From positions 1 through 13,877 of the forward strand of contig JAICHH010000035.1 of NCBI GenBank assembly GCA_025922715.1: a stretch of DNA of 13,877 nucleotides, given 5' to 3'. Of this stretch, positions 5,830 to 13,810 are shown piece by piece. Within the stretch, counting starts at the first letter, position 1; each line of letters opens with the position of its first letter. Position numbers and translations under genes: made by a program. Source of the DNA: Nitrososphaeraceae archaeon (GTDB lineage Archaea; Thermoproteota; Nitrososphaeria; Nitrososphaerales; Nitrososphaeraceae). The notes under the pieces are model-generated. The model saw nothing but the letters and a program-made list of their open reading frames with translations, ran no database searches and was not told the origin of the DNA.

Positions 5830-8145
5830 ATGACTATGCTAAACAAAGTAGAAACTACCCCTGAATTAGTTTCTGCTGTTTATAAAAAATCTAGGAAAAA
5901 TATTTCATACTATAAAGAAAAAATTAAGAATGACAGCCTTACATTGAGTGAAAAAATATTAATAGGTCATCTTTTTGATATTGAAAAAGATGACCAAAAT
6001 AAAAATTTAGAAAGAGGAAAAAGTTATGTATTATTACGCCCTGATAGAGTTGCATTACAAGATGTAACTGGTCAAATGACTCTTTTACAGTTTATGCAAT
6101 CACTTTTAAAGCGAACTACTTTACCCACTACTGTTCATTGTGATCATTTAATTCAAGCAAGACTAGAAGGAGTTTCTGATACCAGGGCTGCATTATATGA
6201 GAACAATGAAGTTTTTAAATTCTTAGAGTCTGCATCAAGAAAATATGGTGTAGGATTTTGGAAACCGGGTGCAGGAATAATTCACCAAGTAGTATTGGAA
6301 AATTATGCATTTCCTGGTGGTTTGATGATAGGGACTGATTCACATACTCCTAATGCAGGAGGATTGGGTATGATAGCTGTAGGAGTTGGTGGTTTGGATG
6401 CTGCAGAAACTATGGCAGGTATGCCTTGGGAGATTTTATATCCTAAACGAATAGGAGTTTATCTTACAGGAAAGTTAAATGGATGGACAGCTCCGAAAGA
6501 TATCATTTTGTATGTAGCATCAAAATTAACTGTTTCTGGGGGTACAAATGCAATAATAGAATATTTTGGTCCCGGTTCCAAATCAATTAGTTGTACTGGA
6601 AAGGCTACTATAACTAACATGGGCGCAGAGATTGGAGCAACATGTTCAATTTTTGAATACGATAAAAGTATGGAGACATATCTTCAATCTACAAATCGTA
6701 CAGAGATTGCTGACGTTGCTAATGAAAATATTGATATTTTAACACAGGACCAAGAAGTTGAAGCTGAACCAGAAAAGTATTTTGATAAAGTAATTAGAAT
6801 TGATTTATCCACTTTAGAGCCCTACATAGTTGGTCCTCATACTCCAGATTTAGGTAGACCAATTTCTCAGATGAAACAAGATGTGTTAAGAAATAAATAT
6901 ATCGATAAGATTTCAGTGGCTCTTATTGGTAGTTGTACAAACTCTTCTTATGAGGATATGTCAAGAGCATCAGATATTGCTGAACAGGCTAATCAGAATG
7001 GTGCTAAAACCAAAACGTCACTTTTGGTAACACCTGGCTCGGAGATGATTAGGGCAACAATTGAAAGAGATGGACAAATGAAAGTCCTCAAAGATATCGG
7101 TGCGACTGTTTTAGCAAATGCTTGTGGTCCATGTATAGGCCAGTGGAGTAGGCCTGAAATCAAAAGTGGGGAACCTAATACTATTGTTACATCATACAAT
7201 AGAAATTTTCCTGGGAGAAATGATGGAAAAAGAGATACAATGAATTTCATAGCCAGTCCTGAAATTGTGATTGCGTTGGCTCTTGGTGGAAAACTTTCAT
7301 TTAATCCGCTAACAGATATAATTGAAGCAAAAGATGGAACAAAATTCAAACTTGAACCTCCACAATTGGCCCCAGAAGTTCCATCAAATGGATTTGCAAA
7401 TGTAAAGGATGTTTATGTAGAGCCATCTACGGAACCGGATAATATTGAGGTGATAATAGATAGGTATAGTGAACGATTACAAAAGCTAGAACCATTCTCA
7501 CAATGGAATGGAAAAGACATGATAGACATACCGATTCTTGCAAAAGTCAAAGGAAAATGTACTACTGATCATATTTCTCCAGCAGGTCCGTGGCTAATGT
7601 ATAGAGGACATCTTGACAGAATAAGTGATAATTTGTTATTAGGAGCGATAAATGCATTTCATGATGGACAAATAGGAAATGGAAAGAATTTATTTAATGG
7701 AAAGATAGAATCATATCCCCAGGTTGCAAGGGAGTATAAAGAAAAAGGTCTTAAATGGCTTATAATAGGAGATACAAATTATGGTGAGGGTAGTAGTAGA
7801 GAGCACGCAGCAATGACTCCTCGATATTTGGGATGTGCTGCAGTAATATCTAAGAGTTTTGCCAGAATACATGAAACAAATCTTAAAAAGCAGGGCATTT
7901 TAGCACTCACCTTTGAAAATAGTTCAGATTATGATAAGATACATGAGGATGATAGAATAAGCATAGTTGGATTAGATAAATTAGAACCATCACAACCTGT
8001 AAAGTGTAAGATCCTTCATAAGGAGAAAGAAGCCAAAATAAGTGAAGAAGAAATAAATTTGAAACATTCTTACAACCATCATCAAATAGAATGGTTTCGT
8101 TATGGGTCTGCACTAAATGTTCTTAAATCCAAGACTCAACAATAA
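5830..8145 (+). CDS. acn: Aconitate hydratase, mitochondrial/AcnA-like type
   Basis: This 771-residue enzyme interconverts citrate and isocitrate through cis-aconitate in the cytoplasm. Length and domain order match mitochondrial-type monomeric aconitases: [4Fe-4S] domains 1-3 (about 35-520), a linker, then the swivelling domain 4 (about 570-760). The cluster ligands are Cys369 (GSCTNSS) and Cys432/Cys435 (ACGPCIG). Other active-site motifs are HCDHLIQ near 103-109, GTDSHTPNAGGLG at 168-180, NRNFPGRN at 457-464, TTDHISPAGP near 578-587 and GEGSSREHAAMTPR at 652-665, which holds the catalytic Ser655 and Arg657. All key residues are present, so it should be active. The ATG at 5830 is followed by another at 5836, and either could be used. 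The gene appears to be monocistronic with its own TATA box. This type is shared with bacteria and mitochondria rather than with the split archaeal aconitases, suggesting ancient transfer. Confidence 0.96.
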   Translation: MTMLNKVETTPELVSAVYKKSRKNISYYKEKIKNDSLTLSEKILIGHLFDIEKDDQNKNLERGKSYVLLRPDRVALQDVTGQMTLLQFMQSLLKRTTLPTTVHCDHLIQARLEGVSDTRAALYENNEVFKFLESASRKYGVGFWKPGAGIIHQVVLENYAFPGGLMIGTDSHTPNAGGLGMIAVGVGGLDAAETMAGMPWEILYPKRIGVYLTGKLNGWTAPKDIILYVASKLTVSGGTNAIIEYFGPGSKSISCTGKATITNMGAEIGATCSIFEYDKSMETYLQSTNRTEIADVANENIDILTQDQEVEAEPEKYFDKVIRIDLSTLEPYIVGPHTPDLGRPISQMKQDVLRNKYIDKISVALIGSCTNSSYEDMSRASDIAEQANQNGAKTKTSLLVTPGSEMIRATIERDGQMKVLKDIGATVLANACGPCIGQWSRPEIKSGEPNTIVTSYNRNFPGRNDGKRDTMNFIASPEIVIALALGGKLSFNPLTDIIEAKDGTKFKLEPPQLAPEVPSNGFANVKDVYVEPSTEPDNIEVIIDRYSERLQKLEPFSQWNGKDMIDIPILAKVKGKCTTDHISPAGPWLMYRGHLDRISDNLLLGAINAFHDGQIGNGKNLFNGKIESYPQVAREYKEKGLKWLIIGDTNYGEGSSREHAAMTPRYLGCAAVISKSFARIHETNLKKQGILALTFENSSDYDKIHEDDRISIVGLDKLEPSQPVKCKILHKEKEAKISEEEINLKHSYNHHQIEWFRYGSALNVLKSKTQQ

Positions 8146-8264
8146 TAATAAAAAATTTATATTTAATTGTAACAAATACAATGCTTTACTATAATTTGAA
8201 TTTAATTATATTATGAATTTCTGTATTCTTAGATCAACACATTTATTATTCTTATTTTACATAG

Positions 8265-8762
8265 GTGATCAAAATTAAAGAGAACTATTCATTTATAGCT
8301 GATGCTATGTTAGGAAAAATTGCAAAAAAATTAAGGATACTCGGATTTGATACAATTTATATTTCATCAAATACAAATGATAGAGAAATATTAGATCTTC
8401 TTTTGAAAACAAAAAGAATTTTATTAACTAGTGATAAGGAATTATTTTATAGATCTAAACGCTACAAATGTCATTCAATAATTCTTAATAAAAATACAGA
8501 AATTGAAAATTTAATTACCATTTTTAGTAACTTACAAATAAAAGTTATAGATACTTTATTAAGTTGCCATCGTTGTTCTATTTGTAACAATAAACTTGAA
8601 ATTATAGAAGATATAAACTTATTAAAAAATAAAATTTATCAGACAGTAATTAAAAATAATAATGAATTTTATAAATGTAAAAGATGTAATAAATTGTATT
8701 GGCATGGAAGTCATATTAAAAATATTATTTTATTGATAGAAAGAATTAATAAAATGCTATGA
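8265..8762 (+). CDS. Mut7-C domain protein (PIN-like RNase fold plus zinc ribbon)
   Basis: This 165-residue protein consists only of a Mut7-C (DUF82) module. The N-terminal PIN-like half shows FIADAMLGKIAKKLRILGFDT at about 10-30 and RILLTSDKEL at 51-60. Asp13, Asp39 and Asp57 are candidate metal-binding acids. The C-terminal half is a zinc ribbon with Cys104/Cys107 (CSIC) and Cys138/Cys141 (CKRC), followed by the family's typical YWHGSH (145-150). Mut7-C proteins are predicted metal-dependent RNases. The archaeal stand-alone form has no settled substrate that I know of. It starts on GTG at 8265. TTTATTAT at 8242-8249 lies 16-23 bases upstream, slightly close but compatible with a leaderless start. 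It follows aconitase by 119 bases on the same strand, with no sign of a functional link. Codon use is very AT-rich, more so than in aconitase. Confidence 0.85.
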   Translation: MIKIKENYSFIADAMLGKIAKKLRILGFDTIYISSNTNDREILDLLLKTKRILLTSDKELFYRSKRYKCHSIILNKNTEIENLITIFSNLQIKVIDTLLSCHRCSICNNKLEIIEDINLLKNKIYQTVIKNNNEFYKCKRCNKLYWHGSHIKNIILLIERINKML

Positions 8763-8981
8763 TTTTAGATTGCATATTTTAGATGTTTTAAAAACAATAG
8801 TAAATGATGGAAATGCGAATTAGTAATTAATTGATAAAAATATTAATAAAATAATAAAAATACAAATATAATATATTCCATCAAGAATCAAATTTAAAGA
8901 TATATAAAAATAAGGGATTTAAAAATATCAAAAAAGTTATATTTTTTTAAAATTAATATAATTATTCTAAACAGGAAAATC

Positions 8982-8989
8982 TTAATAAT
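8982..8989 (+). promoter_or_regulatory. TATA box of the arginine decarboxylase gene
   Basis: TTAATAAT occupies -30 to -23 relative to the ATG at 9012, predicting a leaderless mRNA. The rest of the 8763-9005 gap is AT-rich and contains no recognisable gene or RNA. Confidence 0.45.
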
Positions 8990-9011
8990 CCTTTTTTCTA
9001 CTATCTTGCTA

Positions 9012-9602
9012 ATGTATAAAAAATCTCTAGATTCGAGCATATTTTCCAATCCTGTTAATTATGTTCCAAAGGCTATTTTTTTTACAAAAGGTAAAGGGGT
9101 ACACAAGGATTATTTAACGAGTTTTGAGCTTGCATTGAGAGATGCTAAGATTTCTGATCTTAATTTAGTAACAGTGTCCAGTATCAAGCCACCACAATGT
9201 AAAATAATTAGTATTCAGGAGGGAAGAAAATATCTTTTACCTGGTCAAATTACCTTTGCAGTTATGGCTAGATCATCAACCAATGAGCCAAATAGACTTA
9301 TTGCATCTTCTATAGGTTTAGCATACCCAGCGGACAATGATCAATATGGATATCTTTCTGAACATCACTCTACAGGAGAGACTGCACTAAAGGCAGGTGA
9401 TTATGCAGAAGATATGGCTATGGAAATGCTTGCTACAATAATGGGTTTACCAAACGATTCTTCGTTAACATGGAATGAAAAAGAAGAACAATGGAAATTA
9501 TCCGGTAAAATTTACAAAACTCAGAATTTCACTCAATCAGCAGAAGGACATAAAGATGGAATGTGGACTACAGTTTTAAGTGCTGCAGTTTTTATCTTAT
9601 AA
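9012..9602 (+). CDS. pdaD: Pyruvoyl-dependent arginine decarboxylase
   Basis: This enzyme decarboxylates arginine to agmatine, the entry to archaeal polyamines and the donor for agmatidine in tRNA-Ile2. The frame opens at a TTG (9006), but ATG at 9012 fits the TATA spacing better and gives 196 residues. The self-cleavage site is visible as VSSIKPP: the proenzyme should split between the two serines (Ser56/Ser57 from this start), and the second becomes the N-terminal pyruvoyl group of the larger subunit. Family motifs include FFTKGKG near 23-29, LPGQITFAVMA near 76-86, SSIGLAYP near 99-106 and GYLSEHHSTGET near 113-124, whose Glu (about 117) corresponds to the catalytic acid region. Length is in the range of methanogen and archaeal PvlArgDC. 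It is apparently monocistronic, with no neighbouring polyamine gene in the window. Confidence 0.92.
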   Translation: MYKKSLDSSIFSNPVNYVPKAIFFTKGKGVHKDYLTSFELALRDAKISDLNLVTVSSIKPPQCKIISIQEGRKYLLPGQITFAVMARSSTNEPNRLIASSIGLAYPADNDQYGYLSEHHSTGETALKAGDYAEDMAMEMLATIMGLPNDSSLTWNEKEEQWKLSGKIYKTQNFTQSAEGHKDGMWTTVLSAAVFIL

Positions 9603-9950
9603 TCACTTTTTAAATAGTAAATTGGAAGATGACAAGAATAAATTTGAGATAATATTTTGATTTGTTAAATTAAAATATAATTTGGTAAAAAATTTTAGAA
9701 CAAGTTAAAATAATAATATTGTGTCGATTTCAATTATTCTAGATATGAATTTCTGAAAAATTTCGAAATGCATTTTAAATTATTGTTTTAATTCATCTCA
9801 TCATGGATACTTAATATTAATAATATATTTACCGATTTTTGATAGTTAAAAGTAACATTTTAAGCAACATTATTGTTCTTCATTGTAGTTTTTTTATATT
9901 TGAGCTTAATTAAGTTTTATATATATTGATGGCCAAAACTTAATTTTTTT
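9603..9950. other. AT-rich gap between arginine decarboxylase and a gene relic
   Basis: About 350 bases with no convincing ORF on either strand: ATGs here run into stops within a few codons. I see no tRNA, C/D-box RNA or repeat array. The only structured element is the inverted repeat at its right end (9908-9945). Confidence 0.5.
9908..9950 (+). repeat. 11-bp perfect inverted repeat followed by a T-run
   Basis: AATTAAGTTTT (9908-9918) is repeated in inverse as AAAACTTAATT (9935-9945), separated by 16 bases that include an ATATATAT stretch. T residues continue from 9944 to 9950. On the plus strand this looks like a stem-loop terminator. The TATATATA in the stem and loop could also be the promoter of the decayed gene that begins at 9951. 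It is the longest perfect dyad I found in the window. Confidence 0.4.
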
Positions 9951-10353
9951 ATGAATAGTACTATTAGTAAAATTAATGAATTAGAACGTTTTTACATAAC
10001 TACAACAATTGAATGTCTGAATTCAAAAGAATGAAAGTCTCATCAGTATATAATTTTTGAAGATATTTGTGTATAGAGAAATATACTATCAGAGTAGGAA
10101 AAATAGTTAATAATAGGACATTTTTGCATAAAGTTTTAGAAAATAAAACAGTTTGGTTAATGGAATAGAATAATTTATACTGAAGGTGGTCAATCGATAA
10201 GTTGGAAATCCTTTAATGCAAATTTACTAAAAGGCAAATAGCCTAGATATAGAGGTATAATATATTTTAATTTTACTTTAGACGATAAATAATACAGTAG
10301 AAATTTATGAAAGTGATTCAGATACAACTAGATCAATCTGGTTGTGGGAATAA
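9951..10353 (+). pseudogene. Decayed protein-coding gene, family unknown
   Basis: No frame is open, but coherent protein-like text continues across frames. An ATG at 9951 gives 27 codons (MNSTISKINELERFYITTTI...) to a TGA at 10032. From 10061, a second frame reads 35 codons (RYLCIEKYTIRVGK ... ENKTVWLME) to a TAG at 10166. The text then resumes in the first frame as YTEGGQSISWKSFNANLLKGK, a TAG, and PRYRGIIYFNFTLDDK up to 10289. It shifts once more to NNTVEIYESDSDTTRSIWLW, ending at TAA 10351-10353. The pieces join end to end without gaps or overlaps, as expected of a gene of roughly 130 codons broken by at least two frameshifts and two or more nonsense changes. I do not recognise the family. 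Random AT-rich DNA could mimic this, but the segments' Trp, Gly and Asp content argues against it. Confidence 0.4.
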
Positions 10354-10438
10354 CCTTGATATGTGAATAGTCAAGATTTTATTAATTTCAAAATTAGATT
10401 TTTTTCAATTTGATACCAACAATATACTTCATTAATTA

Positions 10439-11881
10439 CTATATTTTTGTATTTCCAAAATTCTTGATTATAGTACTAATCCATTTTGTTGTTTTATTTA
10501 ATAAATCTATTCTAGCAAATTCATTGGGTGAATGAGACTTACCATATTTGTATGATGATCCAATACAAACACAAGGTGCCTCTAAGATATCTATAAAGTA
10601 ATACATTGGCCCTGTAGCTGCTGATGATATACTTTTTATTGTAGAACCAAATATAGTAGTAGCAGATTCCTCAACAACTTTTACGAAAGGATGATCAACA
10701 GGCGTTGTTCGTGCTGGCCATTCCTTCTGTAATAATTTAATTTCAAGTATATTTTTGTTAAAGCCCTGGTCTCGCATATGGTCACAAAGTCTTCTAAATT
10801 GAATAAGTGGATCCATATTAGGAACTAAACGGAAGTCTAATTTTGCTATAGCTTTATTTGGAATAATAGTTTTAGACCCCTTACCAAGATATCCAGATAT
10901 CAGACTGCTTATGTTACAAGTCGGCATTCCTTCATAGAACTTTTTAGCCTCAATATCCTTTACGTTATTTAAAAATTTACTAATACCATATTCTTTTTTG
11001 CATATTTCCTCATCAAAAGGTTCCTTATCTAATATTTTGAGTTCTTCCTCTGAAAAATCTCTTACTTCTTTATACCAATTTTTTATTAAAATTTTTCCAT
11101 CGATATCGCGAAGTGTCTTTAGAGCATCTACAAGAATCCAAGCAGGATTTTCTATGAGTGTTGCTAGGCTAGAGTGAACATCGCGTGATGGCCCTCCTTT
11201 AGCTATAAGCTCCACATATAAGATACCTTTTAGACCTAACATAATAATTGGTCTTTCTTTTTCATCTATGTAACCAAATTCCCATATTACTCCATCACAC
11301 TTTAGTTTTTCTTTATTTTGTATAAGGAATCGTTCTAGGTTAGGGCTTCCAATTTCCTCTTCACCTTCTACAATAAATTTTATATTACAAGGAACATCAC
11401 CAGAACTTTTCAAAAGATATTCCACGGCTTTTATTCTTGTTATTAATTCACCTTTATCATCTGATGACCCTCTTCCATAAATATAATTTCCGCTAACTTT
11501 ACCACTAAAAGCCTCATTATTTTCCCATAATTCAATAGGATCTTCTGGTTGTACATCATAATGGTTATAAAACAAAAGGGTTTTACCTTGAGGATTTCCT
11601 TTTGATTGGACTTCTCCATATATTAATGGAGGTAAAAAATCATCTCTATCAATTTCAGGATCTATAGTGAAATTGTTATCTTTAAAGCTACCATTTTTTG
11701 GTTGAGGAAAAAGTAATTCCGTTTTTATACCAGCCTTTTCCATTATTTTTTTTACTAAATGAGAACATTCAAGGACCCCATTGTTCTTGGCAGAAACACT
11801 TGGTTGCCTTATTAAGAGTTGAAGATCTGATACGAGATCATTCATATGTGAATCTATTATAGAGTATATATTATTATTCAA
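10439..11881 (-). CDS. M20-family metallopeptidase (dipeptidase-like)
   Basis: This is a 480-residue cytoplasmic zinc hydrolase of the M20 clan, closest in layout to the CNDP/PepV-like dipeptidases. Metal and catalytic residues are visible: His107 and Asp109 in NHYDVQP, the Asp141-Asp142 pair in GRGSSDDKGE, Glu175-Glu176 in VEGEEEIGS, Asp/Glu candidates in WEFGYIDE (200-207), and the final His450 in GKSHSPNEF. The lid/dimerisation domain (about 220-385) carries His236 in RDVHSS, a residue that reaches into the partner's active site in CNDP enzymes. All key residues are intact. The TTG start at 11881 retains the helix before RQPSVSA and has TATATATTATTAA 33-21 bases upstream. An ATG at 11845 is the alternative. 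It lies 105 bases downstream of the ligase gene on the same strand. The substrate (dipeptide, gamma-glutamyl or N-acyl amino acid) is undetermined. Confidence 0.9.
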   Translation of the reverse strand: MNNNIYSIIDSHMNDLVSDLQLLIRQPSVSAKNNGVLECSHLVKKIMEKAGIKTELLFPQPKNGSFKDNNFTIDPEIDRDDFLPPLIYGEVQSKGNPQGKTLLFYNHYDVQPEDPIELWENNEAFSGKVSGNYIYGRGSSDDKGELITRIKAVEYLLKSSGDVPCNIKFIVEGEEEIGSPNLERFLIQNKEKLKCDGVIWEFGYIDEKERPIIMLGLKGILYVELIAKGGPSRDVHSSLATLIENPAWILVDALKTLRDIDGKILIKNWYKEVRDFSEEELKILDKEPFDEEICKKEYGISKFLNNVKDIEAKKFYEGMPTCNISSLISGYLGKGSKTIIPNKAIAKLDFRLVPNMDPLIQFRRLCDHMRDQGFNKNILEIKLLQKEWPARTTPVDHPFVKVVEESATTIFGSTIKSISSAATGPMYYFIDILEAPCVCIGSSYKYGKSHSPNEFARIDLLNKTTKWISTIIKNFGNTKI

Positions 11882-11901
11882 ACTAAATATTCTTATGAAT
11901 G

Positions 11902-11914
11902 TTAATAATATATA
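11902..11914 (-). promoter_or_regulatory. TATA box of the M20 peptidase gene
   Basis: On the minus strand TATATATTATTAA lies 33 to 21 bases before the TTG at 11881. It supports that start and indicates that the peptidase can be transcribed independently of the ligase gene upstream. Confidence 0.45.
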
Positions 11915-11986
11915 GTTAAATTTTGAAATATCAGTAAAAATAAAAAAGAAATAATGAATAGTAATTTATTATACACAAATACCATA

Positions 11987-13297
11987 CTACATTATCGGTT
12001 CATTTTTTTTTGTCCTTTCCCAGATATGGGAAATTACCTCAAATATAGTTTGATTAACTGAACCATTAAATTTCTTGTCCCATATTGAGGCAACATATTC
12101 GCTTGGAGAGATTCTATTTTTCACGCGGCTATCCAATATATCTAAAAACTCGGGTTTAACATTTAAATCAGATAATCCTTTTCTTGCATAATCAAGTTGA
12201 ACTTTTATTGTATCTATCATAGGAAAATGAGATGTAGCATGAAAACCTGATTGTACTGATGCTTGTCTCTCTTCTCTCAATATTGAAAGACTTCTTAGCA
12301 GTTTCTCACCATAAGATTCTTCAAGAATAGCTTTGTATATATAGCCAACAAAAAATTCAATCATAGCCATCAATGCTTTTGGTGTTGGCTGTACTGATAA
12401 TATCCTTGTTTCAACACGATAAAATTCAGAATTCAAACGTATTCGTACATCATCATGCCTTTCTTTTTCAAGGTCAAAGTAATCTCTAGCAATAATGGGT
12501 TTTCTTGATTTAACATAATCTATATAATTTTCTATATTAGTCGGATATGTCGAAATTGCAGGAAATCCTGAATTTTGTTGTTCAGATTGATCATATAGAT
12601 ATATCCTTGGTTCATGAAAGGAAAATACTTTACCAGCAAAAAGTTTGCTGTTAGCACCTAGTACTATTGAAGATGAAATAAGATTTAAAATATGGTTAAA
12701 CATTAATACGGCATAGGTAGGATTTCGTCCCTGTAAATGAAAATGATATCCCTGAATTCCTGCTGCTATATGTGCAGCTTTAAACTTTTTGCCCTCAAAT
12801 TCTATATCAGAGAATTTACTTTGCCATTCAAACAATTTTTTATATCTATCATTATCTGTGACTATATTATCTTGAAGAATATTTGGTGATGGATTCGCAC
12901 CAAGGAAGACTGGAATAACTATTTTTTCCTTGTAAACTTTTTTAATAGCTTTTTCTAAATGTTCAATTATAAATTCTTCATATAATACTTCTAGATCTAA
13001 CAAATTTGTAATTGGTATTGGAGAAGTTTTAAATTCAAATTGACCCGATCCATACTCATAGTCAATCATACAACCTGAATCTTGAAAAAATTTAGAGTTT
13101 TGTAATTCTTGGATTAGTTGAGAAGCATTGACAGAATTTCCTTTATCATCTAACAAACATGCCTCAACTTCTGTGCCCACCTTGAATAGTGGATCATATC
13201 TGGCACTATCTTTTCGTGCTCTAAACTTTAATTCTTCTGCCTGCTTTTCTATAAGCATGGCATCATTTTCCATAATAACTAAGAGGTCTACTTCCAT
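11987..13297 (-). CDS. GCS2-family carboxylate-amine ligase (glutamate-cysteine ligase-like)
   Basis: This protein resembles the GCS2/COG2170 family (YbdK, archaeal and plant-type gamma-glutamylcysteine ligases), which joins an acid to an amine using ATP. From ATG 13297 it has 436 residues. Family features are GTEVEACLLD near 41-50, with metal-binding Glu43 and Glu45; YEYGSGQFEFKTSP near 80-93, with the acids Glu81 and Glu88; GIQGYHFHLQG near 180-190, in place of the usual G-x-H-x-H-V; and FYRVETRILSVQPTPKAL near 292-309, equivalent to the R-(I/V)-E-x-R-x-x-D-x-x-PT motif. The open frame extends to GTG 13333, but TTAATATA at 13317-13324 lies 27-20 bases before ATG 13297, favouring the shorter form. 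ATG 13273 is another option. GCS2 members often lack true glutamate-cysteine ligase activity, so the substrate stays open. The M20 peptidase follows on the same strand. Confidence 0.78.
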   Translation of the reverse strand: MEVDLLVIMENDAMLIEKQAEELKFRARKDSARYDPLFKVGTEVEACLLDDKGNSVNASQLIQELQNSKFFQDSGCMIDYEYGSGQFEFKTSPIPITNLLDLEVLYEEFIIEHLEKAIKKVYKEKIVIPVFLGANPSPNILQDNIVTDNDRYKKLFEWQSKFSDIEFEGKKFKAAHIAAGIQGYHFHLQGRNPTYAVLMFNHILNLISSSIVLGANSKLFAGKVFSFHEPRIYLYDQSEQQNSGFPAISTYPTNIENYIDYVKSRKPIIARDYFDLEKERHDDVRIRLNSEFYRVETRILSVQPTPKALMAMIEFFVGYIYKAILEESYGEKLLRSLSILREERQASVQSGFHATSHFPMIDTIKVQLDYARKGLSDLNVKPEFLDILDSRVKNRISPSEYVASIWDKKFNGSVNQTIFEVISHIWERTKKNEPIM

Positions 13298-13316
13298 ATG
13301 AAATTTAAGGTCAATG

Positions 13317-13324
13317 TATATTAA
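13317..13324 (-). promoter_or_regulatory. TATA box of the GCS2-like ligase gene
   Basis: TTAATATA on the minus strand lies 27 to 20 bases before ATG 13297. It supports that start codon over the longer GTG frame, which would begin upstream of the box. Confidence 0.4.
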
Positions 13325-13566
13325 CACAAGCACTTAGATAATTGTAAATGTGTAATTTCAAATAAAATAATATATGATACATATTATTTAATTATTGTGA
13401 TTAAAATTCTATAATTAGATATTGATTATTTTTAAAATAAAACTAAGTAATGATTAAAAGAATAGTTATTATTGTTTATTGTCTAGAATGTATAAGTTCT
13501 GTTTGCTATCGATCTTTTTTATAATCTATGATGACTATGTCTATTACATTAAAATAACATTATATG

Positions 13567-13586
13567 AATTAATTAATTAATTAATT
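13567..13586. repeat. AATT tetranucleotide repeat, five copies
   Basis: Five perfect tandem copies of AATT. This simple repeat is self-complementary and can slip during replication. It lies in non-coding DNA about 270 bases upstream of the ligase start, so it is unlikely to control that gene. Confidence 0.8.
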
Positions 13587-13810
13587 TATAAATCTAGACT
13601 ATTTGATTGAATGAACTAGGAAAAATTTTTGTATAGGTTAGTTAATTTTAGGGTTAAAGAAAATTTGGCTAATAATTAGGTTCTTCTATAATAAGAGGAG
13701 ATTAATAATTATTGAAACTTAAAAGAATAGATAGTAATAATTTTCAAATTTAAACTTTGCAAAGTTATGCATACTTTTTAGTAAAGTTTCTTTAGTTATA
13801 TAGTTATTTA

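Larger units (their letters stand above)
13298..13810. other. AT-rich intergenic region, no gene seen
   Basis: About 510 bases with frequent stops in all frames. It contains the ligase promoter (TTAATATA at 13317-13324, minus strand) and an AATT microsatellite. I could not recognise a structured RNA, tRNA or ORF with protein-like content. Confidence 0.5.

Noticed and set aside
6993..7349. Minus-strand open frame of 118 codons
   Set aside because: It is antisense to the most conserved part of aconitase and simply mirrors its codon pattern.
7907..8113. Minus-strand open frame of 68 codons
   Set aside because: Antisense to the aconitase C-terminus, with no motif or promoter of its own.
8763..9005. 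Possible small RNA or ORF between the Mut7-C and arginine decarboxylase genes
   Set aside because: The longest frames are a few codons long, and I see no stable GC-bearing stem. Only the downstream promoter could be supported.
13527..13533. ATGATGA resembling a C box of a C/D-box guide RNA
   Set aside because: No CTGA D box follows at a plausible distance and there is no C'/D' pair. The motif is expected by chance in AT-rich DNA.
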